DNA from: Aralia elata
Lineage: Eukaryota; Streptophyta; Magnoliopsida; Apiales; Araliaceae
Direction: 5' to 3'
NCBI GenBank assembly: GCA_034770075.1
Contig: CM068387.1
Coordinates: 78,121,971 to 78,185,970, forward strand
DNA length: 64,000 nucleotides
Below, piece by piece: positions 46,303-57,439 of the stretch; the first letter of the stretch is position 1, and each line of letters begins with the position of its first letter. Below the pieces are notes generated by a model. That model did not search any database and was not told the origin of the DNA. It saw nothing but the letters and a program-made list of their open reading frames with translations. Both the position numbers and the translations under genes were made by a program.

Positions 46303-46376
46303 TGATAAACTCTTATCGAGTTCTAAGGAATGAATTAAGGAATAATTAATTAAAGATAAACTCTTATCGAGTTCTA
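46303..46376 (+). repeat. Direct repeat in the leader of element C
   Basis: GATAAACTCTTATCGAGTTC plus TAA occurs twice, about 50 bp apart, between the primer site and the first reading frame. Confidence 0.8.
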
Positions 46377-46463
46377 ATGAATGTGTTATGTGCTTATGTG
46401 TTAACAACCTATGTGCTGCGACTAGTACCGAGTATTAATTAAAACTTAAACTTTGTTGTTAGG

Positions 46464-47227
46464 ATGTCGGATGTTAGATGATTCAGTCAGCCTAGGGATG
46501 TTGAGCCCTGAGTAGCTGGAGAGGAGGAGCCCCGTGATATCCATGTTATTCGGGAGCAGTTGATACAGAGAGAGCCATCTCCATTGATCACTGTTGTGGG
46601 TCAGGAGCATGAGCCTGAGTTTGATTCAGAAGAGGATTCTGAGGATGTAGAGGTAGAGGCTGAGGAGGATGATGAGGATCCCGAGGAGGTACCCCTTACC
46701 TCTGTCGATGTTGAGATGTACGATGCATTGTATGATCGTACCATAGAATTACAGGATAGAGTCAGAGACTTGGAGGGACTGACAAATAGACGCCAGACTC
46801 TTATAGATCAGAAGAACAAGAAAATTGAGGATCTTGATATACGTCTTGGAGACGTGGAGTGGAAGCTAGTTCAGGCAGAAAGTCAAAGAAATACCTGTTA
46901 GCTGAGAATGAGAAGATAAAACTTGAGATTTAGAAATTGAAGGATGACCTGGGTGAAGAGTCAGCGGAACGTGTTAGGGCAGAAGACGCCTGGATGAATA
47001 CCGCTCGACGTGCAAAAATTTTCGAAGAAGGCAAACGGGCAAAGAAGGCTAAGATTGAGGAGACCGACTACATTTTTCAAATAGCGATTGATAGGGCCCA
47101 GGATCGAGTTCTCCACTATCCACTTCAGTTCGAGGACTTGCCATGGTATATGTTGGATCGCAGGACGATGTTCCGTATCATGAAGGAAGAATGTAGGAAG
47201 GCGGTTCGACGCCTTAGTAGGCCGTGA
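46464..47227 (+). pseudogene. Element C acidic coiled-coil protein upstream of gag
   Basis: Begins MSDVR behind an acceptor-like TTTGTTGTTAG. Two early stops (46479, 46509) are followed by an open 113-residue stretch rich in Glu/Asp (FDSEEDSEDVEVEAEEDDED) with a coiled-coil segment (LYDRTIELQDRVRDLEGL). A frameshift near 46885 and one stop lead into KLKDDLGEESAERVRAEDAW and a basic C-terminus ending EECRKAVRRLSRP. Undamaged it would be about 250 residues. It does not resemble capsid, protease or envelope proteins. Element B has a similar protein at the same position. About 300 bp of non-coding sequence separate it from gag, suggesting separate or spliced expression. Function unknown. Confidence 0.6.
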
Positions 47228-47526
47228 TAGGAAATATATTGAAGTCTATGTAAATATTTATGGTAGCTAGTAATGTAAATTCCAGCGTGATTATACACAA
47301 TGGAATATATATGACTATTTAATCCTGTAGATTGTTTGATCTCGGGATAGTTGATGTAAATAGCAGTGATGCTATCTTTCTATGTTTAAGACTTTTGGAT
47401 GAATGAAATATTAAAGTTATTTGAAGATGTTATGTGTTATGTGTTAAATCTGAATTGTTTGAGTTAAGTATTGAACACTTAAGAAATTGAGTAATGATCT
47501 TATACACGCATATTCTTAAACAGAAA
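47228..47526. other. Spacer between coiled-coil frame and gag
   Basis: About 300 bp with no open frame, ending TTCTTAAACAGAAAATGCC. An acceptor-like CAG sits four bases before the gag ATG. Confidence 0.5.
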
Positions 47527-48600
47527 ATGCCGCTGAGACGCCAACCATGTCTACAAGCTCAGGAGAGCTCTACCAATAATAACAACGACGCTAATTCTAA
47601 TCCTGTACAGCAGTTGGTAAACCTTTTGGCTGGAGCACTTGCGAATCAGCTGCAAACTCCACCAGTGACGTCATTTAAGGATTTCAAAGCGGTACGACCG
47701 CTAGAGTTTAGGGGTTCCCTAAACCCGATCGAAGCCCAAACTTGGGTGATGGAAATGGAGAAAGTATTTGACGTTGTTAGGGTTAGTGATGACCAAAAGA
47801 CTGCCTTTGCAATGTTCATGCTTAAGTCAGAGGCCAACTATTGGTGGCAAGCGAATAAGGTTCGAGGAGGTCCGGGTATAATCACATGGGATAGGTTTAA
47901 GGAGATGTTCTTTGAGATGTACTTTCCGACAAGTTCACGTAATCAGATGGAGATTCATTTCCTGGAGTTGAAACAGGGTACCGTGACTGTACCGGAGTAC
48001 GCAACGAAGTTTAATGAGTTGGTTAGGTTCGCAACCTACTAGGTGAACACCGATGAGAGGAATGCGAGGAGATTCGAACAGGGATTGAAGCTGTGGTTAT
48101 ACAGCAAGATGTCAATGTTCCAATTGAACACTTTTGTCGGAGTTTTAGAAAAGGCGATTATCGTAGAAGGTGAGAGTGATGCTCTGACTAAGTATAATCA
48201 GGAGCAGAAGAAGAAGAAAGGTGAAAATGAGAATAACAAAGCGAGTGGTAGTAACAGTGGTGGTCACAATCAGAAGAGGAAGTGGAATGATAATGGATCT
48301 GCTGGAAATCAACAGGGAGGTCAGAAGAAGAAAGTGGAAGCGTGTGTTACATGCGAAAAAAATCACGTGGGGATATGCCTGAAGGGGAAGAGAGTTTGCT
48401 ACAATTGTGGTCAAGAAGGCCACATAGCACCAAATTGTCTGAATCCAAAGAAGGGCGCTTGTTTCACTTGCGGATCAAAGGATCATCTGGCTAGGGATTA
48501 TCCCAAGAAGGTAGCAGGAGGAACAGGAACAAGAGGAAATAAGGGAAACAGTGGTGATAACACGTTAACCATAACCAGATCAGCACCAACAAACCGACCT
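47527..48600 (+). pseudogene. gag: Element C gag
   Basis: Start chosen at MPLRRQP, the usual beginning of Tekay-type gag, within an open frame from 47494. The capsid region (FKAVRPLEFRGSLNPIEAQT, ANYWWQANKV, TWDRFKEMFFEMYFP) is followed by an in-frame TAG at 48040 after FATY. Then VNTDERNARRFEQGLKLWLY, a Lys/Asn/Gly-rich linker and three knuckles at about 48340-48510. The first is CVTCEKNHVGIC, the second CYNCGQEGHIAPNC, and the third CFTCGSKDHLARDY, whose last Cys is Tyr. Gag would assemble particles and package RNA. One stop truncates it to about 171 residues. Confidence 0.9.
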
Positions 48601-50055
48601 ACTGCTAGGACTTTCAACATGACCGTGCAAGACGTTGTGCAGTCTCGCGATGTGGTATCAGGTATCATTCCGATCAATAATATAGATCTTTATGTATTGT
48701 TTGATTCGGGTGCTACTTGTTCATTTATATCCGATGACTTTGCTAAGAACTTAGAGTTACCTAAGGAGGAATTAGATTACCCTTTGAACATAGAAATTGC
48801 GAATAGGGAGGTAATTCCTATTAGGTACGTACACAAGAACTGTAGAGTGGACATTAAGGGAAATGTGATGACTGTAGATCTGATCCCAATCAAACTTGGG
48901 GACTTTGAAGTTATTTTGGGAATGGATTGGCTATTCAATTATGGGGCAATAATTGATTGCCAAAAGAAACGTATTAACCTTATGACTCCGTAAAAAGTAG
49001 TATTTTACGGCAGTAAGTCTCTGAAGATGATGCAGGCCAAGAAGTTGTTGAGACAAGGTTGTGTGGGATACTTTGCTTACATAGTTGATACTCAAAAGGA
49101 GAGTCCGAAATTAGAAGAAATACCTGTCATAAGGGACTTTGTAGACATTTTTCCAGACGATTTTCCAGGACTTCCGCCAGATAGGGAAGTTGAGTTTGTA
49201 ATCGATTTGGTGCCAGGAACCGCCCCGATATCGAAAACTCCATACCGTATAGCCCCAGTAGAGATGAAAGAATTAATGGTACAATTACAAGAACTTTTAG
49301 ATAAGAAGTATATTCAACCGAGCGTATCGTCGTGGGGAGCGCCGGTATTATTTGTCAAGAAAAAGGATGGGTCGATGCGACTTTGCATTGATTATAGAGA
49401 GTTGAACAAGGCCACGATTAAAAATAAATACTCGTTGCCAAGAATCGACGATTTGTTTGATCAATTGAAAGGAGCTAGGTATTTCTCGAAGATAGATTTG
49501 AGGAGTGGTTATCATCAGTTGAAGGTGAGGAAGGAAGATGTACCGAAGACAGCGTTCAGGACTCGTTATGGTCACTATAAGTTTCTGGTGATGTCATTTG
49601 GTCTAACGAATGCTTTTGCAGCATTCATGAACTTAATGAACAGGGTGTTTAAGTCGTTTTTGGATAAGTTTATAGTAGTGTTCATCGATGATATTCTAAT
49701 TTATTCTAAAACCAAAGACGAGCATGTAGAGCATTTGAAGGCGACATTAGAAGTATTAAGAAGAGAGAAGTTGTACGCTAAATTTTCAAAGAGTGAATTC
49801 TGGATAGAGCGGGTGAAATTTCTTGGACATGTGATTGACAAGGATGGGATTTTGGTGGATCCGTCAAAAGTTAAAGCAGTGCTTAATTGGGATCAGCCGA
49901 AAACACCATCGGAAGTAAATAGTTTTCTAGGATTAATAGGTTACTACAGAAGATTCATTCAGGATTTTTCCAAAATTGCGACTCCGTTAACGAATTTGAC
50001 TAGGAAGGCGGTGAAGTTCGTTTGGACGGATAAGTGTGAGGAAAGTTTTCAATAA
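48601..50055 (+). pseudogene. pol: Element C protease and reverse transcriptase
   Basis: The protease active site LYVLFDSGATCSFIS (about 48690) has an intact DSG. An in-frame TAA at 48991 follows MTP. RT follows: [20 protein letters not shown], the [20 protein letters not shown] block, [33 protein letters not shown], the catalytic [14 protein letters not shown] (FIDD at about 49680) and [20 protein letters not shown] at 50053 separates it from RNase H. The whole stretch is in the same frame as gag. It would copy the RNA into DNA; the stops make it inactive. Confidence 0.92.
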
Positions 50056-50964
50056 TTAAAGAAGAGGTTGAGTACGGCGCCTGTGTTGTCTCTACCGGAT
50101 AGCACAGGAAATTTTGTAGTGCTCAGTGATGCATCGCATAAAGGACTAGGCTATGTGCTTATACAGAACGGTAAGGCTATTACGTATGCGTCACGCCAAT
50201 TAAAGGACTATGAGAAGGAGTATCCTACCCACGATTTGGAATTGGCCGCGGTAGTGTTTGCTTTGAAGATATGGAGACACTATTTTTACGGGAAGAAGTG
50301 TGAAATATATACGGACCACAAGAGTCTGAAATATATTTTTACACAGAAGGATCTGAACATGCGACATAAGAGATGGTTGGAATTGATAAAAGATTACAAT
50401 TGCGAGATTTTATACCATCCGGGTAAAGCGAACGTTGTGGCCGACGCCTTAAGCAGAAAGGGTCGGGAGAAACTGTCTATGTTAACCGCTCAGGAGGAGC
50501 TAATTACAGCAATGTCGAAACTAGAATTGGAGGTGAAATATTCAGAAGAGTCTGACGAAAATTTGTTTCAAATGGGAACCGGCCCAACTTTGGTGGATAA
50601 GGTTAAGAAAGCACCAATTCAGGACAAAGAATGTGAGAAAATCAAGAAAAGAATATCTGGAGGTGATGAAGTGAAATTCAAAGTGGATAATGAAGGATTA
50701 TTAAGATTCGAGGGAAGAATTTGGGTTCCGCCGGTACCAGAGGTTAAGGACAAAATTTTGAGCGAGGTTCATAATTCTAGATATTTGATTCATCCGGGAA
50801 GTACGAAGATGTACCAGGATCTCCGACAGCACTTCTGGTGGTCGAATATGAAGAGGGATGTTGCCGATTGTGTAGCCAAGTGTTTAACATGTCAGAAAGT
50901 TAAAGCAGAACATCAGAGACCAAGCGGGTTATTACAACCGTTAGAAATCCCAGAATGGAAATGA
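50056..50964 (+). pseudogene. pol: Element C RNase H and integrase zinc-binding domain
   Basis: RNase H acidic residues are visible in [45 protein letters not shown] and [10 protein letters not shown] (50068-50463). The integrase HHCC region is at about 50770-50915 ([20 protein letters not shown], then [12 protein letters not shown]). A TGA at 50962 falls after PLEIPEWK, where the family has Trp, so a TGG-to-TGA change is likely. Same frame as gag. Confidence 0.92.
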
Positions 50965-52017
50965 GAACATATCACAATGGATTTCGTAGTAGGTCTTCCG
51001 ATGACTCAAAAAGGTTTCGACGTAGTTTGGATTATCGTAGATCGACTGACGAAATCAGTACATTTCTTACCGATCAAGATCAAATTCAACTTAGACAAGT
51101 TGGCAAAGTCGTACGTGAAAGAGATTATTTCGAGGCACGGTATTCCAATATCTATTGTCTTAGATAGGGATCCGCGCTTCACATCAAACTTCTGGAAACG
51201 ACTACAGGAATGCATGGGAACGCAGTTACGTATGAGTACGGCATATCATCCACAGATCGACGGACAGAGTGAAAGAACAATTCAGACACTAGAAGATATG
51301 TTAAGAGCTTATATCATGAATTTCAAAGGAAATTGGGATGATCATCTATTGTTGGTGGAATTTTCTTACAATAACAATTACCACGGAAGCATTGGCATGT
51401 CGCCTTACGAAGCGTTGTACGGCAGAAAGTGCAGAACTCCATTATTCTGGGATGAAGTTGGCGAACGTCAATTAATAGGACCAGAACTGGTACAATAGAC
51501 TACATAAATTGTCAAAGTGATAAGGGCAAGATTGATAGCAGCTCAGGATAGGCAGAAGAAATATGCCGATCAACATCGTAAGAATCGAGAGTTTGAGTCT
51601 GGTAGCTACGTTTTCTTGAAAGTATCTTCCTGGAAGGGGAAGATTCGTTTTGGTAAGAAAGAAAAACTGAGCTCGAGGTTCCTTGGACCCTTTGAAGTGT
51701 TATGAAGAGTTGGAGAGGTCGCGTATGAGGTAGCTTTACCTCTGACGTTAGAACACATACACAATGTTTTTCATGTCTCGGTGGTACGACCATACAAATC
51801 CGACTACAAGCATGTTATAGAATATGAACCCCTGCAAGTTGAAAAGGATTTATCTTACGAAGAAGAACCTGTTCAGATAGCTGACAGGAAAGAGCAAGTG
51901 CTAAGAAATAAAATTATACCTTCTGTTAAGGTGATCTAGAGGAACCACAATGCTGAAGAAACTACGTGGGAACTCGAAGATCAGATGATGAGAAATTATC
52001 CTCAACTATTTGTTTAG
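50965..52017 (+). pseudogene. pol: Element C integrase core and chromodomain
   Basis: The catalytic triad is readable: MDFVVGLP with its Asp, VLDRDPRFTSNFW with the second Asp, and DGQSERTIQT with the Glu. EALYGRKCRTPLFWDEVGER follows, then stops TAG 51496, TAA 51505 and TGA 51703, and the GPFEVL and HIHNVFHVSVVRPY region. The chromodomain runs about 51846-52017 (LSYEEEPVQIADRKEQVLRN, then a TAG at 51937 where Trp is usual, RNHNAEETTWELEDQ). The final stop is at 52015. The chromodomain places the element among chromoviruses and, by motif, the Tekay/Del group. Confidence 0.9.
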
Positions 52018-52127
52018 TCTATGTGTAGCGATTCTAGGGACATAAACTTTGTAAAATGAGAGAATGTAACGGGACGAATTAATAAAATCATGATTCTGGG
52101 GACAAAATCCTTTTAAGGGGGGAAAGA
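52018..52127 (+). other. 3' leader and polypurine tract of element C
   Basis: Contains GATTCTGGGGACAAAATCC and then AAGGGGGGAAAGA (52115-52127) adjoining the 3' LTR. Confidence 0.85.
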
Positions 52128-54808
52128 TGTGACGAACGAGATTTTTGTAAATTAATTTGAATATTTATTGAATTAAATAAATATTTTTCGATGATTTAAT
52201 TATTCAATTAAATAATTAATTGATGAAGTTGTGGTAGATTAATTTAATTATATGTGTTACATTAGTTAAATTGATGTGAAGAATTTTTATATTCAAAGTT
52301 GTATTTAATTGAGTTTATTTAATTAAATGCATTATTTAAATAAGCATAATATTATTCTAATTAATTTAATAATTAATTAGAGATTTAATAATTTGTCATA
52401 ATCAATAAATGAGAATTTTAATTATATGACTATGTGATTTAATGTGGTATTATTTTATTGATTTAAATGAGATTATTTAGTTAATTAAAAATGCCACATG
52501 AAACTATATTATAAATAAGTTATTAAAATAAACCAAAAGAAGAGCTTTAATAGGCAAGTTAAACGAGGCCTTAGTGGGAGTTGGAGTCAGTTAACCCATT
52601 ATGGGATTAACTGACATCCATATTGTGTTAGTTCTTCATTGTACGCACTATTTTCCTAAGCAAGTTAGAGAACTCAAAGAGAAAATTGAGAGAAAAACTG
52701 TGAGGGAAGGGAGAAGAATCAAGAATTGAGAAGAAATCCTTTCATCATCTTGCTTAATCTAGGCTACTAATCAAGGTAAATTCCTTAAATTCAAACTTTG
52801 ATTTATGCTCTTTTAAATCTTCTCCATGAACGTACACTGAGTTCTCTGTAAATTGAATTCTATGGCTAAAATTTTTTATAACTTGATGTTAGATGTTTGT
52901 AAGCATGCATAAATCTATTTTATATGGTTTGTATATGATTTTCAGTAATTAAATCCATGAAATTTTGTTTACATTAGAGTTCTGAAATTTATAGAGTAGT
53001 TACATACGAATATGGCTTAAATGTATGAAAATTGATGCTTGTTTTGCATGTTAATCGGTTAAATTAATGGTTGATTATGTTTATGCATGTAAAAACGAAG
53101 AAAACAAAAGTTAAACGGATTGAATTAGTTAAGAAACGAGTTCACAGTGATTAATTACGCTAAATGTATCAAAACATGATAATAAAGTATAAATGGTGAA
53201 TTTTTAGCCTTTAAATTGGTTGTTTAGGTTGTTTGTGATGCTAAAATCATTGTGTACATAATGAGTTTTGGTTTTATAACATATATGATGAATGAGTAGT
53301 AATTAAACTGGTGAATTGAAAAATTTTAGCTAAATTTGGCATTTTCTGTGTTCTTCGCAAACTGCAGAAACTAACATTCAGGTCCACCGCCCCGGCGGTG
53401 TCCCCGCCCCAGTGGTATAAATGAACTAAGATTGCCGCTCCGGCAGTGTCCTCGCCCCGGCACCCAAATTGAACTAATTTCTACCGCCTCGACGGTAGCC
53501 TCGCCCCGACTGGAATTTTGTGAAGGAAACCACCGCCTCGACAGTGGAACAGGAAATAAAAATTTTCCTTTTTCTTTGTGCTCATGTTATGCTACCATAT
53601 GCATGTTTAAAGCTTAGACTAATATATTAATTGAGATATTAAGATGAAATCGGATGAGAATGAATCCTGAAGTGTTTATAATACTGTAACTAATTATTGT
53701 TACTGCTTTATAAATGGAATGTATAGGTTGATTAAGGAACGTGAATTTTAATTTATAATCTATGCACGAGGCAAGTTTTCGACCCTTAATCTTTTATTTC
53801 GTTGAAAGAAAGTTCCTACCTTACCTTGATTTCAATTACGCAAGTATCTATCCTTACTTATTACTTTACGTAAGTTCCTTATCCTAATTCATTTAATTCT
53901 ATGAATTCAAAGAAGATGTTCTAATTTCCTTATTGTAATACTTCACATATACAGAGTTTATTCAATTGTATGCCTTTGAGATTCAGTCTTTTGTTCTCGA
54001 ATACCTTTCATATTAAATTATTGAACCTTGATTGACTAGCGAACCCTTATTGATTCGACTAGTCCATAGTTGATGAACGTTCTAGATTCTAGAAACGTTA
54101 TTGAAGTAAATCTAAACCAAACTTCCTTCGGTGCAGACTCTGATGTCAAACTGAGATGAACATCCCTTTTATAGGGGATTATTTTACGCCTTAGCGTTTA
54201 GATGTTGTGCACATACATGGTACAAGGGGTTGATCCCCCTAAATACGAGGAAAAAGGTCCATATAGTCTTACGAATGTTAAAGGTTTAAAGTAGAAATAC
54301 TTGATAATCTAGGACATAGTTCGTGGTCTTGTGACCCTCAGATATTCTTTTGATTCTTGTTTTCCTAATCTTGATTCAAAAGCCGCGAATTCGATTATCC
54401 GATATCCATTGATTATTCGCATGTTATTATTATTATTTGATTGCGTTACTTGCTGGGCATTTGTTGTTCACCCTTGCATAATAATATTGCAGCTAAAGTT
54501 GAAAGAATTGATGAGCCATCCATTAGTAAGGGTAAAGGCAAAGCAAACAAGTGATGAAAACTTGTTATATTTGTTTGAATGATGTTTATGTAATGGACTT
54601 ATGTTATGTTTTCGCATTGATGTTTTATTAAGGTTAGATGACCTGAGATTTATTTGTTAAAGATGTTGTAACCCTTTAATGGGAGATTTCTATTTTAATT
54701 AAGAGTATTCATTTATATTTGAATGAGTAGTTAGATGTGATGTGATTTATTTGGATAGTGAACACCAAATCCTGTGGAAACGAAGTACCCGAATTTGGGG
54801 GTGTCACA
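52128..54808 (+). repeat. 3' LTR of element C
   Basis: 2681 bp, TGTGACGAACGAG to GGGGGTGTCACA, followed by target duplication GCCAC. GC-rich tract at 53380-53545. Confidence 0.93.
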
Positions 54809-54813
54809 GCCAC

Positions 54814-55368
54814 ACCTGTAATATATTTATATGATCTCTTGGGCCCACTTAATGTTATGCTCTAACTTAATGTCATGCTCTAAGGTCTGAACTCAAGTAA
54901 GTTATTCTTTAATAGGCATATACAGTAATAACTATCCTGCCAAGTCCTCAAATTAAATGACTTCGGCCAAATTTGTGATCACTTTCGAACCAAAATAATT
55001 GATTACATTAATATCGCATACAATAAATATATATACCTTTGTCCCTTCTGTTCTTGTTGCCGCCACTTCTCTCTTCCTTCCTTTCCCTTAGTTTGTATAA
55101 TGAAAGTAAAATTAGGTTTAGTTATTTATTTATTAATTAATATTTTTTATTAATTCTAATTTTAATAGAATTTTATTATTACCCACATATAAGTTAAACT
55201 CAATTAACTTTGAAGCCCAATTTTAGCAATTCAATTATCCATCACTTATTAATATCTATTAGCCCACATAGATTAAATAACTAGTTTGGCCCAAATAAAA
55301 AACAAAGTCCAATTATAATATTTAAAGTATAAATATAAATGTTATTTATTTATTTTCCAGGTATTACA
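54814..55368 (-). repeat. 5' LTR of element A, outer piece
   Basis: Resumes after element C's target duplication at ACCTGTAATATA, homologous to 12530-13095, ends GTATTACA and is followed by ATAAT. Confidence 0.88.
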
Positions 55369-55373
55369 ATAAT

Positions 55374-55474
55374 AAAATTATCATTACAAACTTAAAATAT
55401 TGTACCATTTTTATATTACTATCAATAAAAAAGAGCTTTATAATATGTGCGACCAAAAAATTGGTAAATGAATT

Positions 55475-55507
<33 letters not shown>

Positions 55508-56890
55508 TCTTTATCAGCTCCTCATAATATCTTCAATGCCTCAATGGAGATAAGGTCGATGAGTAATGCTGGAATGGAATAATGATGTAACGGAATATGA
55601 TTAGATTGTAACGCTCTAACATAAACGTGATTTGAAAGTTTAATATACCAAAGAGATAATAATATTGATAAATCAAAACGTTCCATGTAAATAAACTCTA
55701 ACAAATATTTATAGTACTAAACTACTTTCTTATGACTAATTAGAACGGGAAAATAATTATAACCTAAACTAAATAAATTTTTTAAAACTAAAGCCAGAAA
55801 CATAAACGGGCTAAATATAAATTTAGTTACTAAATTTTCCTAACGAATAAATAAAAATACATCAAATAAATTAAAGTTCCATAAATTTTAAAATATATTA
55901 AAATCCAAATTTTTATCGTTATTTTCCACTGTATCAAAGAGCCCATTTGATATTTTAAGAGAATGTGGTAAAATGGTACTCATTCTAATGGAATTTATGT
56001 ATTGATAAATATATCTTCTTCTTCTTTTTGTGCCAAAACAAATATATCTTTCTACAACAATATCAGTTGTGCCCTCTCCCTACCACTAACAGCACCTGTA
56101 CATCACCATATCTCCACCACCAGCTGTTGGAAATAATATTGCAGTAATAAGATTACAAACAAATAGCAGTTAAAATTGGAACAAAGAAAAGATATTGTCC
56201 TAAAAGGTGATTTCGCCCTCATTTGTTCTTGACCTTAATTCAGTACATATGGGCATCCACGTCCATCCTCTAGAATTCAACGGCTAGGCTTCGATTGCAT
56301 GACTCGTAGAATGCAACCTTGGGCTTGTCTCGTGGATTGCCCAAAAAATGAAATATAAAACAACAACAATGTATAATAGCATGTCATCCATATATAAACA
56401 AATAATCACACCACAATTTCCATTGAATCTATTATACACACAAGTTCACTCTTGTACCGCAATCATGATTTTTGTGTGTGTGAAAACTCAAGTAATTTTC
56501 CAAACTTCAAGTTAACATGTTAATGTTTTATACATTCAAAACTTCTAATTTTTTTAATAAATTCCATAACTTTCTTATTATTGTAAACAAATAAAAATTG
56601 TTTAAGTTTTAATTAAAATAATAAAAGAGGTTTTATCAAAAGAGAAATGTATAAATATAAAATAATAACAATAAGCAATTAATAAAGTAACATTACGCAG
56701 CTAACTAAGTTTTAAGCAATTAGACATAAATTAGTATTAAGTATACTACAACAACAGTATGTTGGTAACTAACTAGCTAAGCATGCTAAACATTAAACAC
56801 TAAGCCAACAATGTGAAATTATAATAATATATGAATTAATATATAATATAATACAATATTAGATATACATTAATATACTTAATATTAAAA
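55374..56890. other. Intergenic, no gene; possible LTR end near 56125
   Basis: AT-rich. Contains a (GT)n(GA)n run and, at about 56125, TGTTGGAAATAATATTGCAG, which looks like a copia LTR terminus. With the copia pol fragment to its right it may mark a degraded copia element, but I cannot find the partner LTR. Confidence 0.35.
55475..55506. repeat. (TG)n(AG)n microsatellite
   Basis: About 8 TG and 8 AG units. Confidence 0.95.
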
Positions 56891-56892
56891 TT

Positions 56893-57035
56893 CGATTCTT
56901 TCGGTATTTCAATATTTACCGAATTTTAAAAAATGTGAACCAGTACTGGTACCGAAAATAGCCTATGTACTGAAAAAAAACTGTTACCACCTATTTCGAA
57001 ACCGAATGGTTCGGTAAAATATCGAAAAAAACAAT
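56893..57035. mobile_element. Small MITE-like piece rich in TTCGGTA/TACCGAA
   Basis: ATTCTTTCGGTATTTCAATA at the left and AACCGAATGGTTCGGTAAAA at the right. The TTCGGT/ACCGAA motifs in both orientations resemble hAT-type miniature elements. It sits within the copia pol fragment region. Borders uncertain. Confidence 0.35.
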
Positions 57036-57425
57036 TCTTTTGGACATCCTTAACATGTTTTGCTTCCACACAAATTTCACATTTATTAAACTCAATATTA
57101 GCTAAATTAGGTATAAGCTCAAGTTGTCTCAATTTTTTAATAATGCCACATTCATATGTCCTATTCTAGCATGCCACATATCCAAAGATTCAACAATATA
57201 AGCAAAAAAACCTCATTCTTATTATTCAATTTAGTAGAAGCATCAAGTACAAAAGTACAAAAAAACCCATTAATTACTTCCACACAAATTCGCCATTACA
57301 AGTATGTTAATCAGACTCAAACACAAGTTTAATGTCAAATTTGTTCAACAATGATCTAGACACAAGATTCCTACGAATATAAGACACATGAAGCACATTC
57401 TGCACACTACCAAAAATCTGGACAT
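57036..57425 (-). pseudogene. Degraded copia pol fragment (protease end, GAG-pre-integrase)
   Basis: Minus-strand text VQNVLHVSYIRRNLVSRSLL, KFDIKLVFESD and then, across stops and frameshifts, KKLRQLELIPNLANIEFNKC and EICVEAKHVK. This is the segment between copia protease and integrase; the paired Cys residues belong to the integrase zinc-binding region. It is a different element from the ones at 1436 and 19402, judging by sequence. No intact frame survives. Confidence 0.75.
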
Positions 57426-57439
57426 CTAAGTTGGAAAAA

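Larger units (their letters stand above)
43535..54808 (+). mobile_element. Element C: near-full-length Tekay-type chromovirus
   Basis: 11,274 bp, plus strand, target duplication GCCAC (43530-43534 and 54809-54813). LTRs of 2685 and 2681 bp begin TGTGACG and end TGTCACA. The internal region has a primer site, an acidic coiled-coil frame, gag, protease, RT, RNase H, integrase and chromodomain in one frame, then a polypurine tract. All domains are present, but eight in-frame stops prevent a full polyprotein. The first 110 bp of the LTRs differ at about 5% of positions by eye, so it is older than element B and younger than element A. Confidence 0.93.
11041..55368 (-). mobile_element. Element A: old Tekay-type Ty3/gypsy element holding the nest
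   Basis: Outer element, minus strand, with TGTAACACC...GTATTACA LTR ends and target duplication ATAAT (11036-11040 and 55369-55373). Reading on the minus strand: 5' LTR (29682-30365, 42539-43534, 54814-55368), primer site, gag, protease, RT, RNase H, integrase, chromodomain, polypurine tract, 3' LTR (11041-13095). The domain order and C-terminal chromodomain indicate a Tekay/Del-like chromovirus. It was broken by a CACTA-like element, a SIRE-like copia, element B and element C. LTR divergence of roughly 9% by eye and many stops mark it as the oldest of the Ty3/gypsy elements here. Confidence 0.88.
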
